Shown one piece after another: positions 40,958 through 49,487 of a stretch of 64,000 nucleotides of DNA (position 1 is the stretch's first letter; each line of letters begins with the position of its first letter). Origin of the DNA: Agreia sp. PsM10. GTDB lineage: Bacteria > Actinomycetota > Actinomycetes > Actinomycetales > Microbacteriaceae. The stretch covers positions 47,813-111,812 of the forward strand of contig NZ_JARUXC010000013.1 in the NCBI RefSeq assembly GCF_030433855.1, in the 5' to 3' direction. The position numbers and the translations under genes are program-made. The notes under the pieces were generated by a model. The model had not been told where the DNA came from. It ran no database searches and was given only the letters and a program-made list of their open reading frames with translations.

Positions 40958-42427
40958 TCAGTCGTCGTCGCGGTCTGTCTCGACGAGGCGCAGGGGGTTG
41001 GCGGGAGGCGGCACGACAAGTCCGCGCCTTGCAGGGCCCTTCTGCACCGGGAACGAGCCTGTGGAGGGGTGCGCCGGGCTGACCCGCGACCCGGCGGCGG
41101 GCTGCTTGTCGAAGGCCACGCGGAACGCGCGTCGGATCTGCGTCTCGTCGGGGCCGAGGATGTCGGTGAAGCCGAGCCTGCGGGCCTCGGTGACGCGGAG
41201 GCCCGACGATGCGACGGGCCGCACCTCGCCCGCGAGGCTGATCTCGCCGAAGGCTGCGAAGGTGTGCGGCAGCGGAAGGTCGCTGTTGGCGCTCGCGATC
41301 GCGAGGGCGATGGCGAGGTCGGCAGAGGGATCGATGAGGCGCACGCCTCCGACGGTCGAGACGTAGACGTCGCGGTCGCCCAGCGGGATGTTGAGCCGTC
41401 TCTCGAGGACGGCCAGCAGCATGGCGACCCTCGAGCCGTCGACTCCATTCGTGACTCGTCGGGGGTTCGGTGCGGTGGTCTTGACCACGAGGGCCTGGAT
41501 CTCGACGGGCATCGCGCGTCGGCCGTCGAGGGCGACGGTGACGCAGGTGCCGCTGACCGCCTCGCCGCTGCGGCTGAGGAACAGACCGCTGGGGTCGGGC
41601 ACCTCGGCGATGCCTTCGGAAGTCATCTCGAAGCAGCCGACCTCGTCTGTGGGACCGTAGCGGTTCTTGAGGGCGCGCACGAAACGCAGGCTGGTGTGGC
41701 GGTCGCCCTCGAACTGGCAGACGACGTCGACCAGGTGCTCGAGAACGCGCGGGCCCGCAATGGAACCGTCTTTGGTGACGTGGCCCACCAGGATGACGGG
41801 GAGCGACCGCTCCTTCGCGACGCGGATGAGCGCCGACGCCACCTCGCGCACCTGAGTGGGGCTGCCGGCCGCGCTGTCGATGGAGTTGCTGGCCACGGTC
41901 TGCACGGAGTCGACGATGACGAGGTGCGGCTGCACGGCGTCGATCTGGCCGAGCACGGTCGACAGGTCTGTCTCGGCGGCGAGCATGAGAGTGGGGGACA
42001 GGGAGTGGGTGCGCTCGGCGCGCAGCTTGACCTGACTGACCGACTCTTCGGCGCTCACGTAAAGCACACGCAGGTGGTCTTCGGCCGCCTTCGCCGCGAC
42101 CTCGAGCAGGAGGGTCGACTTGCCGACGCCCGGCTCGCCCGAGAGCAGGATCGTGGCGCCGGGAACCAGGCCGCCGCCGAGCACCCGGTCGAACTCGTGG
42201 ATGCCTGTGGCCCAGTGACTGGCGGCCTCGGTGGATATCTCGGTGATGGGCTGGGCGATGCGGGTCTCGCTGAGCTTCGCCGCCTTCACCGTGCGCGCGA
42301 TGCCCTCGTTCTCGGCGCTCGACACGACGGTACCCCAGGCCTGGCACTCGCCGCAGCGCCCGACCCACTTGACGCTCTGCCAGCCGCACTCGGTGCAGCG
42401 GTAAGCGTTCGGGGTCTTGGAAGCCAT
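40958..42427 (-). CDS. radA: DNA repair protein RadA
   Basis: A RecA-like helicase of 489 aa that helps branch migration in recombination. The N-terminal zinc finger is CTEC…CGEC (residues 11–28). Walker A GEPGVGKST lies at about 97–105, the KNRYG motif specific to RadA is present, and a C-terminal Lon-like domain (PLGDRDVYVSTVGGVRL…) ends the protein. The C-terminal tail after FDKQPAAG is an extra 35 residues rich in Pro/Arg. A TATCGT box six bases before the ATG suggests a leaderless transcript, but GGAGG overlaps the same gap. Confidence 0.97.
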   Translation of the reverse strand: MASKTPNAYRCTECGWQSVKWVGRCGECQAWGTVVSSAENEGIARTVKAAKLSETRIAQPITEISTEAASHWATGIHEFDRVLGGGLVPGATILLSGEPGVGKSTLLLEVAAKAAEDHLRVLYVSAEESVSQVKLRAERTHSLSPTLMLAAETDLSTVLGQIDAVQPHLVIVDSVQTVASNSIDSAAGSPTQVREVASALIRVAKERSLPVILVGHVTKDGSIAGPRVLEHLVDVVCQFEGDRHTSLRFVRALKNRYGPTDEVGCFEMTSEGIAEVPDPSGLFLSRSGEAVSGTCVTVALDGRRAMPVEIQALVVKTTAPNPRRVTNGVDGSRVAMLLAVLERRLNIPLGDRDVYVSTVGGVRLIDPSADLAIALAIASANSDLPLPHTFAAFGEISLAGEVRPVASSGLRVTEARRLGFTDILGPDETQIRRAFRVAFDKQPAAGSRVSPAHPSTGSFPVQKGPARRGLVVPPPANPLRLVETDRDDD

Positions 42428-42433
42428 GCCTCC

Positions 42434-42439
42434 ACGATA
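42434..42439 (-). promoter_or_regulatory. Possible -10 box TATCGT of radA
   Basis: It lies six bases before ATG 42427. The six-base gap is GGAGGC, which would also serve as a Shine-Dalgarno sequence from an upstream promoter, so the call is open. Confidence 0.4.
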
Positions 42440-42494
42440 GACGCGACCGACGACATCCGGTCACCGCCTGTGGAGAGTGGTAGGAGTGGCGGCT

Positions 42495-43274
42495 CTAGGC
42501 CTCGGGGTCTTCGCCCCAGCCGTCGTCGTTGCGGCCCTTCGCGGCGAGGGCGGCGGCGCGCTCTGCCAGGCGCTGGCGCACCTCGGCCTGAGCCTCTTCG
42601 ACGATCTTCGGGTCGAGGGGAACGTTCACGTTGTGCGGGTCGCCGTGGTACTTCTCGATGTAGGCGTCGAGCTCGGGGCCGGACGTCCACGAGGTGATGA
42701 GGCAGTAGCGCGGCTCGGGGCCCTTGTGCCAGACGGCGTGCCAGAAGCGCTGCGTGTCGACGATCAACTGGGCGCCCGCGGGCAGCGCGATGCGCACCTC
42801 GGTGTCGGGGTCGAAGCGGTTCTCGCGCAGGATCATGAACGACTCGGCGTCGTCGGAGAGGTTGAAGAAACCGCGTACGATCCAGCCGGTGCCGTCGGGG
42901 TTGAGGCGGTTGTTGTCGTCTTGATGCAGGTTGTAGAGCGCGTTCGCGTAGGTGTTGGGCTGCAGCTCGATCACGCGGCAGCGGCCGATGTTGGCTCCGG
43001 GCTCCTCGGCGCGGGCCTTGAGGATGGGAGCGTGCTCGACGTTGGCCTGAACCCAGACGCCGTCTTTGTCGGTGCGCGGGGGCGTGTGGTTCCAGAATCC
43101 GTTGCATTCCATCTCGCCGAACGCGGAGGCCAGCGGGGCGAAGCGGGTCACCCCGGAAGATTTCCAGTCGACGTATTCGAGGTCGAGCCACTCCTGCGGA
43201 TCGGCGGCCTGGTCGTAGCGGTCGAGAACCACGTAGCCGGTCTCTTCGAATGCTGCGGAGCGGATGTAGCTCAT
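42495..43274 (-). CDS. Putative Fe(II)-dependent oxygenase, cupin/2OG-like
   Basis: A protein of 259 aa. The pattern NLHQDDNN (H-x-D) and, some 65 residues later, RFWHAVWHKG (distal His) with the following R fits the 2-His-1-carboxylate facial triad of 2-oxoglutarate/Fe(II) oxygenases. The later RYCLITSW could hold the co-substrate arginine. The C-terminus is a charged helix. The substrate is unknown. The start codon overlaps a CAT on the reverse strand, with AAAGG upstream. Confidence 0.65.
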   Translation of the reverse strand: MSYIRSAAFEETGYVVLDRYDQAADPQEWLDLEYVDWKSSGVTRFAPLASAFGEMECNGFWNHTPPRTDKDGVWVQANVEHAPILKARAEEPGANIGRCRVIELQPNTYANALYNLHQDDNNRLNPDGTGWIVRGFFNLSDDAESFMILRENRFDPDTEVRIALPAGAQLIVDTQRFWHAVWHKGPEPRYCLITSWTSGPELDAYIEKYHGDPHNVNVPLDPKIVEEAQAEVRQRLAERAAALAAKGRNDDGWGEDPEA

Positions 43275-43464
43275 AGAACCAGGACCCTTTCAGTGGGAGG
43301 GCGCGCGGGATTTGTCGCGCCCAACTAAGGCAAGGCTAACACCTCGGATGCGCCGGATTCCGGCCCGGATCGGCTCGATCGGGCGGCATCCGCGAGATTC
43401 CGGGCTTCGAGTTCTACAGGCTGTAGATTCGCGCGAACCTCCGGTCTGCATTACACTCGTCCCC

Positions 43465-43554
43465 GGTACCGTGTCCGAGCGGCCGAAGGTGCAACTCTCG
43501 AAAAGTTGTGTGCTTGAAAGAGCACCGTGGGTTCAAATCCCACCGGTACCGCCA
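43465..43554 (+). tRNA. tRNA-Ser (CGA)
   Basis: A class II tRNA with acceptor GGTACCG/CGGTACC, an anticodon loop CTCGAAA (anticodon CGA), a long variable arm (TGTGCTTGAAAGAGCA) and an encoded CCA. A TACACT box at 43452–43457 is its likely -10. A two-step hairpin terminator follows. Confidence 0.96.
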
Positions 43555-43559
43555 CGATC

Positions 43560-43603
43560 AAACCCCCTGCTTCTCCTTGCTCAGCAAGGAAGTCAGGGGG
43601 TTT
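43560..43603 (+). terminator. Terminator of tRNA-Ser
   Basis: AAACCCCCTG (43560–43569) pairs with CAGGGGGTTT (43594–43603). The loop holds a second perfect hairpin, TCCTTGC/GCAAGGA. Confidence 0.92.
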
Positions 43604-43699
43604 CGTCATTTCCGGATGCGGATGTCGACGGGTGTCCGAGCGCCATCTCGGCCAGAATGACCTGAAACGCATTCCCGCACCAGGCCCCGGAGGCACACC

Positions 43700-45763
43700 G
43701 TGACCACATCGGTCCGATCCGTCATCACGCGCATCCCCGCGACCCTCATCCTCGCCGCCATCGTGCTCGCCGTCGGAGTCTTAGGCCAGGGCCTCTGGGT
43801 GCCGACACCCCAGCAGCCGTGGTGGGAGTCCGTCGCCTATGGCCTGCCCGCGCTGCAGGAAGGCCGGTGGTGGACGCCGATCACGGGCACCTTCTTCGTG
43901 GTCAGCCCGTGGACCTACGCGGTCGCGATAGCGGGCTTCGTCTTCGTGGGGCTGTTGGAATGGCGCCGGGGAACCAGGGTCGCGATGACCTACTTCTGGG
44001 TCGGCCAGATCGTCGCGGTCCTCGCCACCGCGGCGTTCCTCTGGGCGGCCAGCCTGCTTCCGTGGCCCTGGGCCGTCGATCTCGCCGGCATGCTGGATGC
44101 CGGCCCATCCGGTGGCACCATGGCGTGCTTTGCCGCCTGTGTCAGCCTGTTCCCGTCGCCGTGGCGACAGCGCGGCTGGCTCATCGTGGTCGGCTACGCG
44201 GCCATCGGCGTGCTGTTCCTCGGCACGCTCGCCGATCTGGAGCACGCGTTCGCGGTGATCCTGGTGCTCGCCGTCGACAGGTCGTTTCACATCAAGCGGG
44301 CGAGCCTCCGCGAGCGGCGGCTCCTGGCCTTCGCCGGCGGCCTCGCGCTCGGGGCCATCCAGATTCTGACCCTGCTGGTGCCCACCAATGGGCCCTTCGG
44401 CCCGACCGCCCCAGGAGAAGGTCCGCTGCTGGAGGCCACCATCGACGCCGTGGTCATCCTTCTCGTGGCCAACGGCCTGCGCCTCGGACGACGCTGGGCC
44501 TGGGTTCTGACGATCGTCTGGGCGCTCGTGAACCTCGCCGTCGCCGGGCTCTACCTCACCTTGTCGATCGTGGTGGATCCCATCGATCTGCCGCTGGGCC
44601 TGGGAGACATCGACGTCTTCGTCGCTACAGCCGTGATCTGGGCCGCCTTTCTCCTGTACCTCATCGCGACACGCCACTCCTTCGGGTCTCGCCGCAAACG
44701 CCCGCTCGGCTCCGAAGAAGACCGGCACGGGGAAGGCGCCCCGACCGCCGACGACGCCCGACAGATCATCACGCAATACGGCGGTGGCAGTCTGTCGTGG
44801 ATGACGACGTGGGAGGGAATGGAGTATTTCCGCACCGAGCAGGGGGTCATCCCGTATCAGAAGCACGTCGGTGTGGCGCTGGTGCTGGCCGACCCTCTGG
44901 GACCGGAGTCGGCGGCTGCTGCCAGCATTGCCGAATTCGTGGGTGCGGCAGAGCGCGACTCCCTGATCCCGTGCTTCTTCAGCTCCAGCAAGCACACCCG
45001 CGACAGTCTTCCTGCCGGTTGGCGCGACCTGATCATCGCCGACGACACGATCGTCGACCTCCCCGGCCTGGCATTCACAGGCAAGCCCTGGCAGCACGTC
45101 AGAACGGCGATCAACAAGGCCGACCGTGAGGGCATCACGTTCCGTATGACCACCCTGGCAGAGGAGACGTGGGGCATCCGTCAGCAGCTGCGCGCCATCT
45201 CCGAGTCGTGGGTCGGCGACAAGGACCTGCCCGAGATGCGATTCACGCTGGGCACCCTGCAGGAGGCCGAGGATCCGGAGGTTCGGCTCGCCCTGGCCGT
45301 GTCGCCGAACGGAGACGTCGACGGCTTCCTGAGCTGGCTGCCGATCTACGGACCCGAAGGAACGCACACCGGCTGGACCCTCGACCTCATGCGGCGGCGC
45401 GATGGCGGTTTCGGCGCGGTCATGGAGTTCCTGATCGGGTCATCGGCGCGCACCTTCGCCGAGGAGGGCGCGTTGATCGTCTCGCTCTCCGGCGCGCCGC
45501 TGGCTCACCAGGCGACCGATGACGAGGGAACGATCGCGCATCTGCTCGGCCAGCTCAGCGGCATCCTCGAACCCGTCTACGGGTTCTCGTCGCTGCACCG
45601 TTTCAAGCAGAAGTTCAATCCGCGCACCGAGCCGATCTACCTGCTCTACCGCGACGAGGGAGACCTCACCCGCATCAGCGCCGCGCTGACCCGCGCCTTT
45701 TTGCCCGATGCCACCCTGCGTCAATTCGCGGGCGCCGGCATCGACATGCTCCGACGCGACTGA
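43700..45763 (+). CDS. MprF-like membrane protein with C-terminal DUF2156 (aminoacyl-lipid synthase-like)
   Basis: A protein of 687 aa. About 320 residues carry seven or eight predicted membrane helices, and the second half is a soluble DUF2156 domain. That domain has the double-GNAT fold that in MprF/LysX moves an amino acid from aminoacyl-tRNA to phosphatidylglycerol. Visible domain features are GGGSLSWMTTWEGMEYF, VALVLADPLGP, LPAGWRD, the WTLDLMRRRDGG region and LHRFKQKFNPRTEP, the usual C-terminal MprF signature. GTG start after CGGAGGC. An AlaRS-like gene without editing domain lies convergent to it, which suggests the aminoacyl donor may be made by that protein. Confidence 0.87.
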   Translation: MTTSVRSVITRIPATLILAAIVLAVGVLGQGLWVPTPQQPWWESVAYGLPALQEGRWWTPITGTFFVVSPWTYAVAIAGFVFVGLLEWRRGTRVAMTYFWVGQIVAVLATAAFLWAASLLPWPWAVDLAGMLDAGPSGGTMACFAACVSLFPSPWRQRGWLIVVGYAAIGVLFLGTLADLEHAFAVILVLAVDRSFHIKRASLRERRLLAFAGGLALGAIQILTLLVPTNGPFGPTAPGEGPLLEATIDAVVILLVANGLRLGRRWAWVLTIVWALVNLAVAGLYLTLSIVVDPIDLPLGLGDIDVFVATAVIWAAFLLYLIATRHSFGSRRKRPLGSEEDRHGEGAPTADDARQIITQYGGGSLSWMTTWEGMEYFRTEQGVIPYQKHVGVALVLADPLGPESAAAASIAEFVGAAERDSLIPCFFSSSKHTRDSLPAGWRDLIIADDTIVDLPGLAFTGKPWQHVRTAINKADREGITFRMTTLAEETWGIRQQLRAISESWVGDKDLPEMRFTLGTLQEAEDPEVRLALAVSPNGDVDGFLSWLPIYGPEGTHTGWTLDLMRRRDGGFGAVMEFLIGSSARTFAEEGALIVSLSGAPLAHQATDDEGTIAHLLGQLSGILEPVYGFSSLHRFKQKFNPRTEPIYLLYRDEGDLTRISAALTRAFLPDATLRQFAGAGIDMLRRD

Positions 45764-45800
45764 CCGGATGCGGAAGGCCCCCCGGTCGGGCCCGAACGCG

Positions 45801-45843
45801 GCCGGGCGTCAGACGGGCGCATGGCCGGGCGTCAGGCGGGCGC
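45801..45843. repeat. Tandem 20-base direct repeat at the 3' end of the AlaRS-like gene
   Basis: GCCGGGCGTCAGACGGGCGC at 45801–45820 recurs at 45824–45843 with one change. The second unit holds the stop codon of the reverse-strand gene. The 23-base period is not a multiple of three, so an extra unit would change the frame. Confidence 0.7.
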
Positions 45844-47265
45844 GCCGCCGCCCGGCAGGCCGGCCGCGCCAAGCCGCGTGGCGCCGCGTGAACGGGCGCG
45901 CTGCTCCTCGAGCGCGGCGGCGAAGCCCGACTCCCAGTCCTCGGCCACGTCGATGCCGAGGCGCCGAGCCTCCTCCACCGAGAGCTCCTTCGGAAAGCCG
46001 TGCGTGTCGGAGAGGCGGAACACGTCGAGGCCGGTCAGCGTCGCCCCCTGGTACTCGGCGAGGGCGCGGAGCCCGCCGGTGAGCGTGCGGCGGAACGCGG
46101 TCTCCTCTTTCACGAGCACGGCGATGACCTCGTCGCGCGAGGCGGCCACCTCGGGGTAGTCCGAGGCGTACAGGTCGGCGATCACGGGAACGACCGTGGA
46201 GAAGAAGTTCTCGGACAGGCCCAGCGAGAGCGCGAACCGGATGGCGCGGCGAAGGAGGCGGCGCATCACGTAGCCCTGCTCCTTGTTCGACGGGCGCACG
46301 CCGTCGACCGCGAGGAAGGTGGCGCCGCGGAGGTGGTCGGCGATGATCCGCATCGCCGCCGTCTCGTCGTCGTAGCGGCGTCCCGTCAGCTCCTGCAGCG
46401 ACTCGATGATGGGCCACAGCAGCGAGATGCGGAACACCTCGTCGGAGCCGATCGACGCGGCGGCGATCCGCTCCAGGCCGCCGCCGAAGTCGACGTTGCG
46501 CTTGGTGAGCTCCTCGAACAAGCCGTCCTCGCGCCGCCGATACTGCATGAAGACCTGGTTGCCGATCTCCATGAACTGCCCACCGTCGCTCGCCGGATGC
46601 GCCAGGCCGTACGACGCATCCTGATGCTCTGCGCCGAAGTCGTAGAACACCTCGCTGTCGGGCCCGCAGGGATCGCCGATCGGCGTGCCCTCGAGCGATC
46701 CGCCCCGCGACCACCAGTTCTCGCCGCCGTCGTAGAAGAAGATGCGCTCGCCGGGCCGCACACCCCGGGTGTCGCCATCCGCCTGCGAGCCGATCTCGGC
46801 GATGCCGTTCGAGACGCCGCGCTCGGCGAAGACCGAGGCCCAGATGGATGCCGCCTCGTCGTCGCGGGGAATCCCGTTGGCCGGATCACCGATGAAGCAG
46901 GTGACGTAGATCTTCGACGGATCCAGGCCGACCACGTCGACCAGGAAGCCGTAGAACTGGCGGATTTGCGTCTCTTTGAAGTAGTCGCCGAGCGACCAGT
47001 TGCCGAGCATCTCGAAGAAAGTCGTGTGCCGATTGTCGCCGACGTCGTCGATGTCCTGGGCGCGTACGCACGGCTGGCTGTCGGTCAGGCGCACGCCGGC
47101 CGGATGCTGCTGCCCCAGCAGGTAGGGAAGGAGCGATTGCATGCCGCTGCCGTTGAACAGGGTGGACGTGTCGCCTCTCGGAACCAGGGGAGCCCGATCG
47201 ATGACGGTGTGCCCCTTCTCCTCGAGGTACGTCAGGAACGAGTTGCGGACGTCGTGGGCGTCCAT
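45832..47265 (-). CDS. Alanyl-tRNA synthetase-related protein (catalytic and tRNA-binding region only)
   Basis: A protein of 477 aa. It covers the AlaRS class II catalytic core (TFFEMLGNWSLGDYFK, the PCVRAQDIDDVGDNRH motif 1/2 zone and VDFGGGLERIAAA as motif 3). The following helical domain that recognises the G3:U70 pair is also present (RRLLRRAIRFALSLGL). It stops there. The HxxxH editing domain and C-Ala domain of a normal enzyme of about 880 residues are missing, so it could misacylate or serve a special use. It is probably not the housekeeping alaS. The C-terminal 15 residues are low complexity and overlap a tandem DNA repeat. A lone enzyme next to an MprF-like gene hints at lipid alanylation. 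Confidence 0.85.
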   Translation of the reverse strand: MDAHDVRNSFLTYLEEKGHTVIDRAPLVPRGDTSTLFNGSGMQSLLPYLLGQQHPAGVRLTDSQPCVRAQDIDDVGDNRHTTFFEMLGNWSLGDYFKETQIRQFYGFLVDVVGLDPSKIYVTCFIGDPANGIPRDDEAASIWASVFAERGVSNGIAEIGSQADGDTRGVRPGERIFFYDGGENWWSRGGSLEGTPIGDPCGPDSEVFYDFGAEHQDASYGLAHPASDGGQFMEIGNQVFMQYRRREDGLFEELTKRNVDFGGGLERIAAASIGSDEVFRISLLWPIIESLQELTGRRYDDETAAMRIIADHLRGATFLAVDGVRPSNKEQGYVMRRLLRRAIRFALSLGLSENFFSTVVPVIADLYASDYPEVAASRDEVIAVLVKEETAFRRTLTGGLRALAEYQGATLTGLDVFRLSDTHGFPKELSVEEARRLGIDVAEDWESGFAAALEEQRARSRGATRLGAAGLPGGGAPA

Positions 47266-47367
47266 GCTGCAAGCGTTCCATACGAGCCGCGCTTATGCGT
47301 CTGCGGTTCCCGAGATGCAGTTCTGCGCCGTCGAGTAGGCCGCCCGCGGCCGTATCGAGACTCGTCC

Positions 47368-47390
47368 CGTTCCCTGAGCCTGTCGAAGGG
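47368..47390 (+). repeat. Interspersed repeat CGTTCCCTGAGCCTGTCGAAGGG
   Basis: One of three clear copies in the window. It is bracketed by CGTATCGAGAC and GGTTTCGATAC, an outer inverted repeat typical of palindromic elements in this family. Confidence 0.8.
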
Positions 47391-47952
47391 AGTGGTTTCG
47401 ATACACCGGCTCGTTCCTCGCGCGGCTCCCCAGCCAGCGCATGGTGTGGCCACGTTGCTTGCGAGACCGCCCGTGAGAGTTGTCTCTTCGCGTCGCGCCG
47501 TGCTGCCCATCCCGATGTGCCGGATGGGCAGAACAGCGCCGCGCAAACGACGAGTCATGATCGTGTGGCGTCATCGTGCCCATCGCCGGGACCCGGATGG
47601 GCGCAACGGCGCCACACGATCCGCTCTGATCGAGGAGTCGGACTCCGTGGCTTCGGAAGGACCTCTCGAAACGAACTAACGGAGCACAAATCAGTCGATG
47701 CGCCATCACTCGAGCTGCGAGAGCGGCATGTTGCTATAAATGTGCGTCTGTAGGTTGCAGGAGCACGACGTGGTCGACGAGTCCGACGGCTAATTGAGGA
47801 CAGTTTCGTTCCACCTCAGTCCACGGAGCCAAAATCCGGGGGCTGAATCGCCCAGAAAGTCCTGCCCGAGCACTCTGTCATCATTTAGCGCCAGCTGCGG
47901 CTACGCAAACGACGATCGGAGTTCGCCATCAGAACCGCAGTCGAGCGCGAGG

Positions 47953-47975
47953 CCCTTCGACAAGCTCAGGGAACG
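47953..47975 (-). repeat. Interspersed repeat, inverted copy
   Basis: CCCTTCGACAAGCTCAGGGAACG is the reverse complement of the element at 47368, with one or two differences. GTATCGACAC follows at about 48009. Confidence 0.8.
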
Positions 47976-48020
47976 CCGCGGCCGTGTTCCACACGAGCCG
48001 CCCGATCGCGTATCGACACG

Positions 48021-48968
48021 TCAGTCGATGAAGAAGGAGGTGACCTTCTCGCTGGAATCGAGAATCTCGGTCGCGGCCACACCGACTTGCAAGGCGAGGT
48101 CGACTGACCCGCGGAGTGCAACATCGAGGTCGGGGGAGGACGCTCGCTCGAGTACCACCAGATACGTGGCCATGCTGGTATCGAGCTTGTCGATGAGCTC
48201 CCGGTAGTTCGCCGCAAGAGACTTGTCGATGTCTCGCTGCTGCTCGAGGTACTCCGAGATGAGCTCCGCCTCCCGCTTCGAGAGGGAAGACGAAACCGAC
48301 GTATACATGATGGTGCCAATAGTGTTGCCGATGACGGCACCGATTACCGGGACCGGGATGAGCGCCTGCCCCACGAATGAGGACAGGGCACTGATGGCAG
48401 CCCGCAGTGCGATGGTCTCGGCGTTTTCGATGAACTCCAGCTCGTCGATCTCGCCGTGGCGAAGGCAGTTCGCCTGCTCCGCGATGGCTAAAGCCGCTGT
48501 GACGACGGCGCTGGCGACAGCGCCGGATGTCGCTGTGAAGTTTGTGAGCGAGTAGATGCTCAGACCGCGCACGCCACCCGTGACCGAGCCGAAACCGGTC
48601 TCGGTTGCAATATCGATCCAGTCGCGGCTGGTGAAGTCCTTGAGGTTCTTGCCTTGGCGGCGCTTCTCTATCACAGCCAGCACAAAGGTGGTGCCGCCTT
48701 CGATCGCCGCAGCTGCCACCGTGGCCTTCGCGCCCTCGGCCAGTGTCGGACGACTCTGCTGGTACGCCCTGTTTCGCCGAGCCTGATCGGTGGAGCGGAG
48801 GGATTGCTTCTCTGTCTCGAGCGTCGAGCTGTAGGCATCTCTTTGCACCTCGTGATACTCCAGATTCGAGGGCTCGAGCGATTCGATGCTGACAACGCCC
48901 CCATCGAAGAATGCCTGCACCCGCGTCCAATCCTTCATCGATGGGCCATCGCCGCTGCGCGAGAGCAC
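48021..48968 (-). CDS. Uncharacterised membrane-associated protein of a 3–4-gene module
   Basis: A protein of 315 aa that is not recognised as a named family. Residues 1–75 are polar and coiled. Three Gly/Ala-rich hydrophobic segments follow: 78–100 (TVAAAAIEGGTTFVLAVI), 123–165 (TGFGSVTGGVRGLSIYSL…VASAVVTAALAI) and 186–228 (SFVGQALIPVPVIGAVIGNTIGTI). The small-residue spacing resembles glycine-zipper membrane inserts. The C-terminal 85 residues are α-helical. The GTG start lies 12 bases past the upstream stop. An ATG at 48938 (MKDWTRVQAFF) is an alternative. It is the last gene of the module. Confidence 0.68.
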   Translation of the reverse strand: MLSRSGDGPSMKDWTRVQAFFDGGVVSIESLEPSNLEYHEVQRDAYSSTLETEKQSLRSTDQARRNRAYQQSRPTLAEGAKATVAAAAIEGGTTFVLAVIEKRRQGKNLKDFTSRDWIDIATETGFGSVTGGVRGLSIYSLTNFTATSGAVASAVVTAALAIAEQANCLRHGEIDELEFIENAETIALRAAISALSSFVGQALIPVPVIGAVIGNTIGTIMYTSVSSSLSKREAELISEYLEQQRDIDKSLAANYRELIDKLDTSMATYLVVLERASSPDLDVALRGSVDLALQVGVAATEILDSSEKVTSFFID

Positions 48969-48980
48969 CCTGCCCGCGTC

Positions 48981-49487
48981 TTAGGGCGACATGGCGTGCA
49001 ATTTCTGGATCACCTCGAAATGATCGCCGGGGATCTGGTACTTTCCTCCGTTCTCGACGAAGTCGGGGTATTGCTGGAGATGCTCCGCGATCGCGCCCAA
49101 TCCGAACCGCCCGCCAGCAGCGACGAACTTCACCTGAATCTCCACACCGCCGCGCACTAGGTCGACCGGACCGTTGTCGTTCACCCAGTCGTAGGCGGCG
49201 TTTTCGCCCAGGATCTGGTTTCGGGCGTTGCCGACACCCACCTCGGCGAGCTCGGCGATGAATCCGTGCATGCCCTTGATTCCGCCGCGATTTGTGGCGA
49301 CCACCTCGAGGTCGATTCTCTTGATCGCGTCGTCGACGCTGCCGAGTGCGTCTCGCAGGTTGACATCTTGCTGACGGAAGGCGCTCAGCAGACCGTCCAA
49401 CCTCAGCTGGTTGAGGTGGTTCATCCAGGCAGCGACTGCCTGCTCCTGGTTGCTCTTGGCGAGCTTCGATGACTCACTCACCGGCAC
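48981..49487 (-). CDS. Uncharacterised protein with a PD-(D/E)xK-like nuclease signature
   Basis: A protein of 168 aa. The first 65 residues are helical. GMHGFIAELAEVGVGNAR then leads into WVNDNGPVDLVRGGVEIQVKF, where Asp109, Glu116 or Gln118 and Lys120 sit on two predicted β-strands. This is the pattern D…(E/Q)xK of PD-(D/E)xK nucleases, and GF(I/V)AE followed by PVD…QVK occurs in nuclease-like effector proteins. No activity is proven. The start overlaps the previous gene by 14 bases, so production should be coupled. It lies between two glycine-zipper membrane proteins. Confidence 0.66.
   Translation of the reverse strand: MPVSESSKLAKSNQEQAVAAWMNHLNQLRLDGLLSAFRQQDVNLRDALGSVDDAIKRIDLEVVATNRGGIKGMHGFIAELAEVGVGNARNQILGENAAYDWVNDNGPVDLVRGGVEIQVKFVAAGGRFGLGAIAEHLQQYPDFVENGGKYQIPGDHFEVIQKLHAMSP

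Larger units (their letters stand above)
47266..48020. other. Gene-free, repeat-rich intergenic region
   Basis: No credible gene was found in these 755 bases. The region holds inverted copies of the CGTTCCCTGAGC… repeat (47368 and 47953) and GTATCGA/TCGATAC flanks around the first copy. It also holds a hairpin CTGCCCATCC/GGATGGGCAG (47503–47531). A nested cruciform has perfect 11-base arms ATCGTGTGGCG/CGCCACACGAT (47560–47570 and 47610–47620), with GCCCATC/GATGGGC inside. It marks the left border of the accessory segment. Confidence 0.7.

Noticed and set aside
46000..47679. 559-codon forward frame opposite the AlaRS-like gene
   Set aside because: Shadow frame; low-complexity composition and extends into non-coding repeats.
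47266..48020. CRISPR array suspected from repeated short palindromes
   Set aside because: Copies are too few, differ in orientation and are not evenly spaced; no cas genes.
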